This document shows positions 7,683 through 14,330 of a DNA stretch of 19,102 bases, piece by piece; the stretch's first letter is position 1, and the number at the start of each line of letters is the position of its first letter. The notes under the pieces are model-generated. The model was given only the letters and a program-made list of their open reading frames with translations. It was not told the origin of the DNA and did not search any database. The stretch spans positions 1 through 19,102 of the forward strand of contig JADZBJ010000228.1 of assembly GCA_020852155.1 (NCBI GenBank), written 5' to 3'. Source of the DNA: Saprospiraceae bacterium (GTDB lineage Bacteria > Bacteroidota > Bacteroidia > Chitinophagales > Saprospiraceae). A program made the position numbers and the translations under genes.

Positions 7683-8252
7683 ATGAAGCGAATTTTCCTG
7701 TTGGATAACTACGATTCCTTCACCTACAACCTGAAGGATTACCTGTTGCAAACCGGCGTCAGTTGCACGGTCATGCGCAACGACAATCCCGAAATACGCC
7801 ATTTGAATGCAGGTGATTTTGACGGTTTGGTGCTTTCTCCCGGCCCCCGCCGCCCCGCCGACGCTGGATTGATGATGGCATTGATAAAGGACTGGCATAA
7901 CCGCCTGCCCGTTTTGGGCGTATGCCTGGGTCATCAGGCGCTGGGCGAATTTTTCGGCGCCAAACTGATACGCGCTGAACAACCCATGCACGGCAAAACC
8001 ACCCGAATCCGGCACAACGGGCATTTGATCTTTCAGGGTTTGCCGGAGTCCATTGAAGTGATGCGCTATCATTCGTTACTTTTACAGTCGCTTCAGGGTA
8101 CGCCCTTGCAGGCGACAGCCCTTTCACCCGCCGGGGAGATTATGGCTTTTGCACATGAAAATTTGCCTATTACCGGCGTACAATTTCATCCCGAATCTAT
8201 TCTCACGGAATACGGACTGGATATGATGCGCAATTGGGTTCAATCACTATAA
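7683..8252 (+). CDS. trpG/pabA: Anthranilate / aminodeoxychorismate synthase glutaminase subunit
   Basis: This 189-residue protein is a class I glutamine amidotransferase. LLDNYDSFTYNLKDYL at the start and SPGPRRP are signatures of the TrpG/PabA group. The catalytic triad is Cys81 in GVCLGHQ, His169 and Glu171 in QFHPES. It supplies ammonia from glutamine to a chorismate-using partner, for tryptophan (TrpE) or folate (PabB) synthesis. No partner subunit is nearby, so it cannot be decided which pathway it serves; many bacteria use one such subunit for both. Outside a trp operon, a role in folate synthesis is slightly favoured. It lies 8 nt after queE. Confidence 0.9.
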   Translation: MKRIFLLDNYDSFTYNLKDYLLQTGVSCTVMRNDNPEIRHLNAGDFDGLVLSPGPRRPADAGLMMALIKDWHNRLPVLGVCLGHQALGEFFGAKLIRAEQPMHGKTTRIRHNGHLIFQGLPESIEVMRYHSLLLQSLQGTPLQATALSPAGEIMAFAHENLPITGVQFHPESILTEYGLDMMRNWVQSL

Positions 8253-8255
8253 ATA

Positions 8256-8300
8256 ATCTGCGTTATCTGCGCTTTAAATCTGCGCTATCTGCGGGAAATT
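8256..8300. repeat. Degenerate ATCTGCG repeat, followed by a possible repeat fragment
   Basis: Four ATCTGCG words occur at spacings 9, 13 and 9 between the amidotransferase stop and the LanB-like start. The following AAAATCACTAAATCCGGG (8323-8340) resembles the outer end of the 87-bp repeat family (AAAATCACTTAAATCAGGG) and may be a fragment of it. No promoter motif is convincing in this 92-bp gap. Confidence 0.6.
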
Positions 8301-8344
8301 TGGCTCATACGAGATTCTACGAAAATCACTAAATCCGGGTTGAT

Positions 8345-10441
8345 ATGCCACGACGCGTTTTCCCATGGACAGTAATACGATCAGCCGGACTATCCAATAA
8401 CTGGCTGAACGACCTCGCGACGGCGCTTCGGCAAACTACCTCGCCCGCAGAAGCAACCACCGTAGCATTATCGGCGCTGAAAAAACAGGTACAGCAACCA
8501 GCCTTCCAGCGGGGGCTGGTCATGGCCTCGCTGACGCTGAGCGAAGAGGCGGAAAAATTTGCAGCCGCGCCACCGGCATTTCAGAATAAATACGACCGGA
8601 AAACAGCCATTGCCTTGTGGAAATACCTGAGCCGGGCTGCGGCCAAAACCAGCCCTTTCAGCCATTTTACCACTGTTAATGCGCGCTACATTCCCGATTT
8701 GAGCAGCCATGACGATGATAGTGATATTTTTGAAAAGTCCATCGCCACGCCCAATGTTGCACTGTTGCCGCTATTTTACGAAGCCCTGCTGCCCGTCAAG
8801 GCATTTCGTGACGCCTTGAAACTCCGGCTAAATCCAAGTGTGCAACGTCAAGCCGACGCCGTTAAATGGCTGTATTACAATGGCGAAACCGAAGCCATTC
8901 AACACGCCGAAATCAATCCTGCTTTGGCCTTCTTGCTGAGTCAATTTGAAGACAAATCAATCCATTCTACATCATTTTCAACATTATCCGAAGCCATTCA
9001 ACACGCCAGTGACACCGATGCCGAAAGCGCTGATGCGTTGATCTATGGCATTTTGGACATTGGCCTGCTTGAGCCTGAATGGCCTGTTGACGGGTATTCG
9101 CCTTCGTGGTGTGGCGCTTTGTACCAACACCTGGGTTTCCTGCCCAATGCAGATGCAGAAATCAGCGAAGCCGCCTATATGTTGCAATGGTTGCGCACGG
9201 CAGCACGAACGTTGCCGCATCAAAGCATTTCCGAAGCGCGACAAACGCTGCGTGACGCGCACGCTGCGACAGTTGAATATTTTGGGAAAAAGGGCATTGA
9301 AACGACATTCCTGACGCCCGAAGGCTTGTTTTATGAAGATGTGAGCAGACCCATTCAAACGCGCATTACAGGTGAAAACATTGAGGCAGTCAGTGCAGAT
9401 ATTCAGGCGGCCTGGCAGCAATATTTCTCTTCGTCAACCAATAGCACGCGCTCAAAAATCAGTTCCCTGGCCCGGCAGATCATTCCGGTTGGTGAGCATT
9501 GGCCGTTTAGCGTGTTTTACGAAAAATACCTGCTGAAAAAAAACGCACAACCAGAACACATACCGGGCGACGCTGAAAAGCCCTTGAATGTTGATGTTGG
9601 GGCTTTGGTGCAGTTTTTTCAGGAAAATGGTCGCGTAAGAGCCGTTTTAAATGCGCTGTTTCCGGGCGGCGAAAAAATGTCTGCGCGATGGCGGCATTTA
9701 TTTTCTGAGGCATTTCAACAGGAAAAGATCGAGGGAAGTGATGCGCTGTTCCCCTGGCATGGCTGGAGTAATGCCAATTTTCACGCGTCAGATCAACGAG
9801 TTCAGGTGATCATGCCGGGTTCACGGCGAAAACGCCCTGAAAATGCGCTTGCGTTTGATCAGATTGGCGTCGTGCATGACCCGATTACGGGGGCAGGGCT
9901 GATTAACCTGACGGATGGTTCGCCCCTCGTTTTTTATGATGCCGGGCTGGAGTCGATGGAAGAAAAACCGCCCTTCGCTCAGGTATTGTGGTGGTTGGGC
10001 ACGCCTGATGTTTCGTTGCAGCGACTCATGTCTTCAGCGCCGGAATGGCAATCGTCAGGACGTTGGGCTGTTCGCGAGCGCTTTGAATACCGTTCGATTG
10101 TTTTGGCCAGAAAAGCGTGGCGTATAAATGCGGCTGCATTCGCTGCCTGGTTATCACTGCCGTCAGAAGCATTTATGGAGGCAGTCCGCGACGACATGCA
10201 GGCTGCCGGATTGCCGGAAGTCGCGTTTTTACAATTGGATGGAAAACGCGAAAAACCTCAGTTATTTATGCTGCTTAATCCACTATGTTACATGGATTTA
10301 CAGAAAAAACTGAAAACGTATCAAGGTAATCTTGTTTTTACGGAAATGCTGCCGGGTCTGAATGATAACCATGTTCAGAATCAGGCAGGAGAGGCGCTCG
10401 CTGCCGAATGGGTCATCCAGCAGTCATCCCTTGCTCAATGA
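8345..10441 (+). CDS. LanB-type (lantibiotic dehydratase N-terminal domain) protein, stand-alone, PEARL-like
   Basis: In lanthipeptide dehydratases, the N-terminal domain uses glutamyl-tRNA to glutamylate Ser/Thr of a precursor peptide. This 698-residue protein matches that domain from end to end. Its opening has Arg12 in WTVIRSAG, where NisB has Arg14. LWKYLSRAAAKTSPFSHFT corresponds to the conserved RxxxRxTPFG block, with Arg97, Lys101 and Ser103 in place of Arg, Arg and Thr. The final part (YRSIVLARKAWRI, LLNPL, FTEMLPGLND, EWVI) corresponds to the usual end of the glutamylation domain. The ~300-residue elimination domain of full LanB is absent. That resembles split dehydratases or PEARLs, which ligate amino acids from aminoacyl-tRNA to peptides. 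No precursor peptide, LanC, protease or transporter is adjacent. Confidence 0.8.
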   Translation: MPRRVFPWTVIRSAGLSNNWLNDLATALRQTTSPAEATTVALSALKKQVQQPAFQRGLVMASLTLSEEAEKFAAAPPAFQNKYDRKTAIALWKYLSRAAAKTSPFSHFTTVNARYIPDLSSHDDDSDIFEKSIATPNVALLPLFYEALLPVKAFRDALKLRLNPSVQRQADAVKWLYYNGETEAIQHAEINPALAFLLSQFEDKSIHSTSFSTLSEAIQHASDTDAESADALIYGILDIGLLEPEWPVDGYSPSWCGALYQHLGFLPNADAEISEAAYMLQWLRTAARTLPHQSISEARQTLRDAHAATVEYFGKKGIETTFLTPEGLFYEDVSRPIQTRITGENIEAVSADIQAAWQQYFSSSTNSTRSKISSLARQIIPVGEHWPFSVFYEKYLLKKNAQPEHIPGDAEKPLNVDVGALVQFFQENGRVRAVLNALFPGGEKMSARWRHLFSEAFQQEKIEGSDALFPWHGWSNANFHASDQRVQVIMPGSRRKRPENALAFDQIGVVHDPITGAGLINLTDGSPLVFYDAGLESMEEKPPFAQVLWWLGTPDVSLQRLMSSAPEWQSSGRWAVRERFEYRSIVLARKAWRINAAAFAAWLSLPSEAFMEAVRDDMQAAGLPEVAFLQLDGKREKPQLFMLLNPLCYMDLQKKLKTYQGNLVFTEMLPGLNDNHVQNQAGEALAAEWVIQQSSLAQ

Positions 10442-11042
10442 CGTCCCGAATATTGGAATAGACAGTTACGCCACTATCGAGCCAGGGTTTGGGCGTCACC
10501 CAGCGGATTTCCAGAATATCTTCTTCCGTTTGGGGCGTTACGCTGGTATCCGTTGTGCGCATGTGGTACCACCATGTTTTTTTCAGGATGCGCTTGTCTT
10601 TTTGTTCGTAGGTGTGGTACGTATGCAGGAGAAATTTGCCCAGATCAACGTTTTTCAGGCCAGTTTCCTCCATGACTTCCCTCACGGCGGCTTGTTCGGG
10701 CGTTTCGCCGGGGTCAATTTTACCCTTGGGCATATCCCACGATCCGCGGCGGTCAAACACCAGTAGTTCGTCGTGCTGATTGAGCACATAGCCTCCTGCG
10801 GCTTCAATGATTTTGAAACACCCCTGGAAGTCGCGCCACAGTTGTTCGACGTCTTCCTGAAACAACACCAGCGCACGTTGGTTGGGGCTGTGATCCAGTT
10901 TGTCGAGGTAGTTTTTGATGATCTTGACCTTGCCGACATACGGTGCGACGAAGGTATTTTTGTCAGTTATGTAACCCAGTGCTCTGGCTCCGGCAGGATT
11001 GGTGATGAAAATCGGTGTTCCGTTATGATAGACTTTATACAT
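10413..11042 (-). CDS. Nudix hydrolase
   Basis: A 209-residue protein with a perfect Nudix box beginning at Gly107: G-x5-E113-x7-R121-E-V-M-E125-E126-T-G-L, which binds the metal used to cleave nucleoside diphosphate-X compounds. It is preceded by FDRRGSWDMPKGKIDPGE and has a ~75-residue N-terminal region (MYKVYHNGTPIFITNPAG) that is not part of the Nudix fold. Substrate is unknown. It lies divergently from pyrE, separated by repeat copy D. I recall Nudix genes next to pyrE in other Bacteroidota, which is weak support for a conserved pairing. Its 3' end overlaps the convergent LanB-like gene by 29 nt. Confidence 0.92.
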   Translation of the reverse strand: MYKVYHNGTPIFITNPAGARALGYITDKNTFVAPYVGKVKIIKNYLDKLDHSPNQRALVLFQEDVEQLWRDFQGCFKIIEAAGGYVLNQHDELLVFDRRGSWDMPKGKIDPGETPEQAAVREVMEETGLKNVDLGKFLLHTYHTYEQKDKRILKKTWWYHMRTTDTSVTPQTEEDILEIRWVTPKPWLDSGVTVYSNIRDVIEQGMTAG

Positions 11043-11066
11043 TTGCGGTCATTTTGCCCGGCGAAG

Positions 11067-11153
11067 TTATATCAGGATTGTTGTGATTTTGAAGATTTTT
11101 GGGTTTGATTTTCTTGATTGTCAATGATTTGCAATCAGGAATGGTTCAATATC
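11067..11153 (-). repeat. Interspersed ~87-bp AAATC repeat, copy D (diverged)
   Basis: Reverse-oriented copy sharing the TTATATCAGGATT outer end with copy A, then GTGATTTTGAAGAT, GATTTTCTTGATTGTCAATG and a decayed inner end GTTCAATATCC. It fills most of the divergent gap between the Nudix gene and pyrE. It also argues against any pyrE start upstream of about 11150. Confidence 0.75.
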
Positions 11154-11216
11154 CAGTTTATTTTGACGATACATGAATCCTGGAAAATAGATATTCAAAT
11201 GCCTTTCACTGTACGA

Positions 11217-11855
11217 ATGATTGACATTGCTTCTGATACCGCGCGGCACTTGCTGCGCATCAAGGCTGTAAAACTCAGCCCGAACGAACCTTTTACATGG
11301 GCTTCGGGTATGTTATCGCCTATATACTGCGACAACAGGGTAGCCCTGTCTCACCCGGATGTACGCAAGTTTATTAAAAATGCACTGGCCGAAAAATCGC
11401 GCGAATTCGAAGAGTTCGATGCGGTTGCGGGTGTGGCTACTGCGGGTATCGCACATGGCGCATTATTGGCTGATGTACTCGGCAAACCCTTTGCTTATGT
11501 GCGCAGCAGTGTAAAAGAGCATGGCCGGCGCAATATGATTGAGGGTGAAGTGCAGGCAGGCCAGCGCGTATTGGTGGTAGAAGACCTGATCAGCACAGGC
11601 GGCAGCAGCCTTGTCGCCGTAGATGCCCTGCGTCAGGCAGGTGCAGTGCCGATTGGTGTCCTGGCGATTTTTGAATATGGTTTTGAAAAGGCCAAAAAAA
11701 CGTTTCAGGAAAAAGACACGATTTTTAAAACCCTGACCAATTATGACGCGTTGGTCAAAGAAGCCGTCAGGACAGGATATATCACTGAGCAAGACCTTGA
11801 TACTTTGAAAAAATGGCGTGAAAACCCCGATGGCTGGGGAGCGTTATATGCATAA
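11217..11855 (+). CDS. pyrE: Orotate phosphoribosyltransferase
   Basis: PyrE joins orotate to PRPP to make OMP in pyrimidine synthesis. The chosen start (MIDIASDTARHLLRIKAVKL) gives 212 residues, close to the usual ~210. FTWASGMLSPIYCDNR is the conserved N-terminal orotate-binding block, VRSSVKEHGRRNMIEG the flexible catalytic loop, and VLVVEDLISTGGSS (residues 118-131) the PRPP-binding motif. An ATG at 11199 would add six residues and cannot be excluded. Earlier in-frame starts run back into interspersed repeat copy D and are not credible. The M42 peptidase gene follows after 43 nt. Confidence 0.93.
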   Translation: MIDIASDTARHLLRIKAVKLSPNEPFTWASGMLSPIYCDNRVALSHPDVRKFIKNALAEKSREFEEFDAVAGVATAGIAHGALLADVLGKPFAYVRSSVKEHGRRNMIEGEVQAGQRVLVVEDLISTGGSSLVAVDALRQAGAVPIGVLAIFEYGFEKAKKTFQEKDTIFKTLTNYDALVKEAVRTGYITEQDLDTLKKWRENPDGWGALYA

Positions 11856-11898
11856 TGACCGCCAAGTTCTAACCAACTCACCCACCTTCAATTAGAAA

Positions 11899-12987
11899 AT
11901 GCAAGTTATTACGCCAGCATCTGAATCGTTTTTACAACGTTACCTCAACAATACAAGCCCCACCGGATTTGAATGGAGTGGTCAGCAGTTGTGGCTGGAA
12001 TACATTCGCCCTTATGTTGACGAATGCCATGTAGATAATTACGGCACTGCCTACGCCGTCATTAATCCAGGTCAGGACTACAAGGTTGTTATCGAAGGCC
12101 ATGCCGACGAGATTTCGTGGTATGTGAACATGATCACCGACGACGGTTTTATTCACATCATTCGAAATGGCGGTAGCGACTACCTGATCGCACCTTCCAT
12201 GCGCGTGTGGGTTCACCTGCGCAAAGGCGGTAAAGTGCCGGGCGTTTTCGGTTGGCCAGCCATCCATACCCGCACTGACAAGGATGCAAGCCTCAGTCCG
12301 GCGCAAGACAATCTTACCATTGATGTTGGCGCTAAAGACAAGGACGAAGTGCTGGCTATGGGCATTCATGTGGGTTGTGTCGTCACTTTTCAGGACGAAT
12401 TTGCGGTATTGAACGACCGTTACTACATGGGCCGGGCACTGGACAATCGTATGGGCGGTTTTTGCATTGCAGAGGTGGCTCGTTTACTGAAAGAAAACAA
12501 TATCCGCCTGCCATATTCACTGTATGTAGTCAATTCAGTACAGGAAGAAATCGGATTGCGCGGTGCTGAAATGATTGCGCAAACCATTCGCCCGAATGCC
12601 GCTATCGTCACTGATGTGACCCACGATACGCATACGCCCATGTTGAATACCAAAAAACATGGCGATGTTCGTTGCGGTAAAGGGCCTTCGGTCACACATG
12701 CTCCGGCCGTACATCAGAAATTGCTTGACCTGATTACGGATGCCGCTGACGCTCAGAATATTCCCTACCAACGCGAAGCAGCCAGCCGTTCGACCGGCAC
12801 AGATACTGACGCTTTTGCTTATTCCAATGGCGGTGTGCCGTCGGCTCTGATTTCATTGCCGTTGCGATACATGCACACCACTGTCGAAATGGCCCACAAA
12901 GACGACGTTAATCACCTGATTCGATTGATCTACGAGAGCCTTCAGAAAATTGAAAAAGGCCACGATTTTCGTTATTTTATACCCTGA
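11899..12987 (+). CDS. M42-family metallopeptidase (glutamyl/deblocking aminopeptidase type)
   Basis: A 362-residue dinuclear-metal aminopeptidase. Family ligands and catalytic residues are in place: His68 in EGHADE, Asp182 in GRALDNR (bridging), the Glu216-Glu217 pair in VQEEIGLRGA (general base and ligand), Asp239 in VTDVTHD and His326 in RYMHTTVE. M42 enzymes trim N-terminal residues from peptides, usually as large cytoplasmic complexes (the TET group), and the absence of a signal peptide agrees. Substrate preference cannot be read from the sequence. The gene ends inside repeat copy E, whose outer end supplies the Pro codon and the TGA stop. Confidence 0.93.
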   Translation: MQVITPASESFLQRYLNNTSPTGFEWSGQQLWLEYIRPYVDECHVDNYGTAYAVINPGQDYKVVIEGHADEISWYVNMITDDGFIHIIRNGGSDYLIAPSMRVWVHLRKGGKVPGVFGWPAIHTRTDKDASLSPAQDNLTIDVGAKDKDEVLAMGIHVGCVVTFQDEFAVLNDRYYMGRALDNRMGGFCIAEVARLLKENNIRLPYSLYVVNSVQEEIGLRGAEMIAQTIRPNAAIVTDVTHDTHTPMLNTKKHGDVRCGKGPSVTHAPAVHQKLLDLITDAADAQNIPYQREAASRSTGTDTDAFAYSNGGVPSALISLPLRYMHTTVEMAHKDDVNHLIRLIYESLQKIEKGHDFRYFIP

Positions 12988-13063
12988 TTTAAGTGATTTT
13001 GAAGATGACCATGATTGATTTTCCTGATTTTCATAGATTTACAGACGCGAGTCGTTCAAAACC
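12977..13063 (-). repeat. Interspersed ~87-bp AAATC repeat, copy E (full length, overlaps the M42 3' end)
   Basis: Full-length reverse-oriented copy from TTATACCCTGATTTAAG to GAGTCGTTCAAAACC. Read on the minus strand it has the same word spacing as copies B and C. The first 11 nt lie in the M42 reading frame and provide its TGA stop. It occupies most of the gap before thiL. Confidence 0.87.
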
Positions 13064-13094
13064 ACTTTGGGTTGACTTTAAACCATAAAAACGC

Positions 13095-14135
13095 ATGAAT
13101 GCCTCCGAAATGCAGGGCCGGACAGACGTCAATACACTTGGCGAGTTTGGTCTGATTGAACATCTCACCCGTGAGTTTCCCCTGCGGCAACCCTCGACCA
13201 TCAAAGGCATCGGTGATGACGCTGCGGTGATCGAAAACGGCGATTTATGTACCGTGGTCAGTACAGATATGCTCGTGGAAGGCATTCATTTTGATCTCGC
13301 CTATACGCCACTCAAACACCTGGGTTATAAATCGGTGGTTGTTAACCTGTCGGACATTTACGCGATGAATGCTTTTCCAAAGCAGATCACGGTATCCATC
13401 GCTATTTCCAACCGATATTCCGTTGAAGCCCTGGATGAATTGTACGCCGGTATTCGGGCCGCTTGCGATGCTTACAATGTTGATCTGGTTGGCGGCGATA
13501 CGACTTCCTCGCCGCGCGGTATGACCATTTGCATTACGGCTATTGGCCAATGCGAGAAAGACCTGATTGTGTATCGAAATGGCGCTAAAAAAGGCGACCT
13601 GATCTGTGTCACGGGCGATCTCGGCGCAGCCTACCTCGGCCTGCAAATGCTGGAACGCGAACAGCGTATCTGGCAGGACAATCCGGATCTACAACCCGAC
13701 CTCGAAGGACAGAAATACGCCATCGGGCGTCAACTGAAACCTGAGGCCAGGCGCGATTTGGTTGAGGTTTTTCGCAAAAACGGCCTGAAACCAACTTCGA
13801 TGATTGATATTTCAGATGGTATGGCCTCTGAAATTTTTCATATTTGCAAACAAAGTGGCGTTGGCGCACTCATCGAGGAAGAAGGTGTGCCGATCAATCA
13901 GGAAGCACAACTCCTTGCCCTGAAGTTCAAACTTGACCCGATTACCTGCGCGCTCAATGGCGGCGAAGATTACGAACTGCTGTTTACCATTGACCCGAAA
14001 GACACAGACAAGGTTCGGTTTTTGCCGGATATCTATATCGCCGGTGAAATCCTGGATGCTGCTGATGGCATCAAACTCAATACCAAAGGCGGAAAACTGC
14101 ACGACCTGAAAGCCCAGGGATGGGTGCATTTTTAA
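13095..14135 (+). CDS. thiL: Thiamine-monophosphate kinase
   Basis: ThiL phosphorylates thiamine monophosphate to the active cofactor thiamine diphosphate with ATP. This 346-residue protein has the family layout: LGEFGLIEHLTREF near the start, GIGDDAAVIENGD (residues 38-50), STDMLVEGIHFDL (56-68), VNLSDIYAMNAFP, VGGDTTSSPRGM and, in the C-terminal half, MIDISDGMASEIFHI and NGGEDYELLFTI. The Asp-rich segments bind Mg-nucleotide. An alternative start six residues later (MQGRTDVN, 13110) is possible. No other thiamine genes are close; grouping with pyrE and the M42 gene seems to be simple co-orientation. Confidence 0.95.
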   Translation: MNASEMQGRTDVNTLGEFGLIEHLTREFPLRQPSTIKGIGDDAAVIENGDLCTVVSTDMLVEGIHFDLAYTPLKHLGYKSVVVNLSDIYAMNAFPKQITVSIAISNRYSVEALDELYAGIRAACDAYNVDLVGGDTTSSPRGMTICITAIGQCEKDLIVYRNGAKKGDLICVTGDLGAAYLGLQMLEREQRIWQDNPDLQPDLEGQKYAIGRQLKPEARRDLVEVFRKNGLKPTSMIDISDGMASEIFHICKQSGVGALIEEEGVPINQEAQLLALKFKLDPITCALNGGEDYELLFTIDPKDTDKVRFLPDIYIAGEILDAADGIKLNTKGGKLHDLKAQGWVHF

Positions 14136-14140
14136 TTATT

Positions 14141-14324
14141 TCGATTGATTCGATTAAATCCGATTGATTCGATTGCACGTGTATAGCAGATGGAACGCGG
14201 ATGACGCGGATTTACAAACGCGGATTTACGCAGATCTCCTTAGTGCCCCTTCGTGCTCCTTGAGTGTCTTCGTGGTAAAAGAATCAGATCAATCGAATCA
14301 ATCGGACTTAATCGAATCAATCAA
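14141..14324. mobile_element. MITE-like element with 35-bp terminal inverted repeats
   Basis: Arms at 14141-14175 and 14290-14324 are inverted and match at 33 of 35 positions. Each arm is itself built of GATTGATTC/GATTAAATCC words about 9-10 nt apart. Between them are CGCGGAT words (14193-14240) and a CTTAGTGCCCCTTCGTG-like stretch (14239-14278) similar to repeats I recall from many environmental bacteria. There is no coding capacity. No target-site duplication is evident. It fills the gap between thiL and the TPR protein gene and ends 6 nt before that start codon. Confidence 0.65.
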
Positions 14325-14330
14325 CTTGCG

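Noticed and set aside
6913..8252. queE and the pabA/trpG-type gene as part of a complete deazaguanine or folate gene cluster
   Set aside because: No queC, queD, folE, pabB or DNA-modification genes occur nearby. The tight spacing only supports cotranscription with the esterase.
8252..8344. Possible precursor peptide for the LanB-like enzyme in the preceding gap
   Set aside because: The 92-bp gap contains only ATCTGCG repeats and a probable repeat fragment. No short frame with a leader and a Cys/Ser/Thr-rich core is seen there or in the gaps on either side.
5864..8345. A tRNA-Glu gene near a LanB-like enzyme that would use glutamyl-tRNA
   Set aside because: They are 2.4 kb apart, on opposite strands, separated by three unrelated genes, and the tRNA has its own promoter and terminator. 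It appears to be the ordinary cellular tRNA-Glu, so the proximity is treated as chance.
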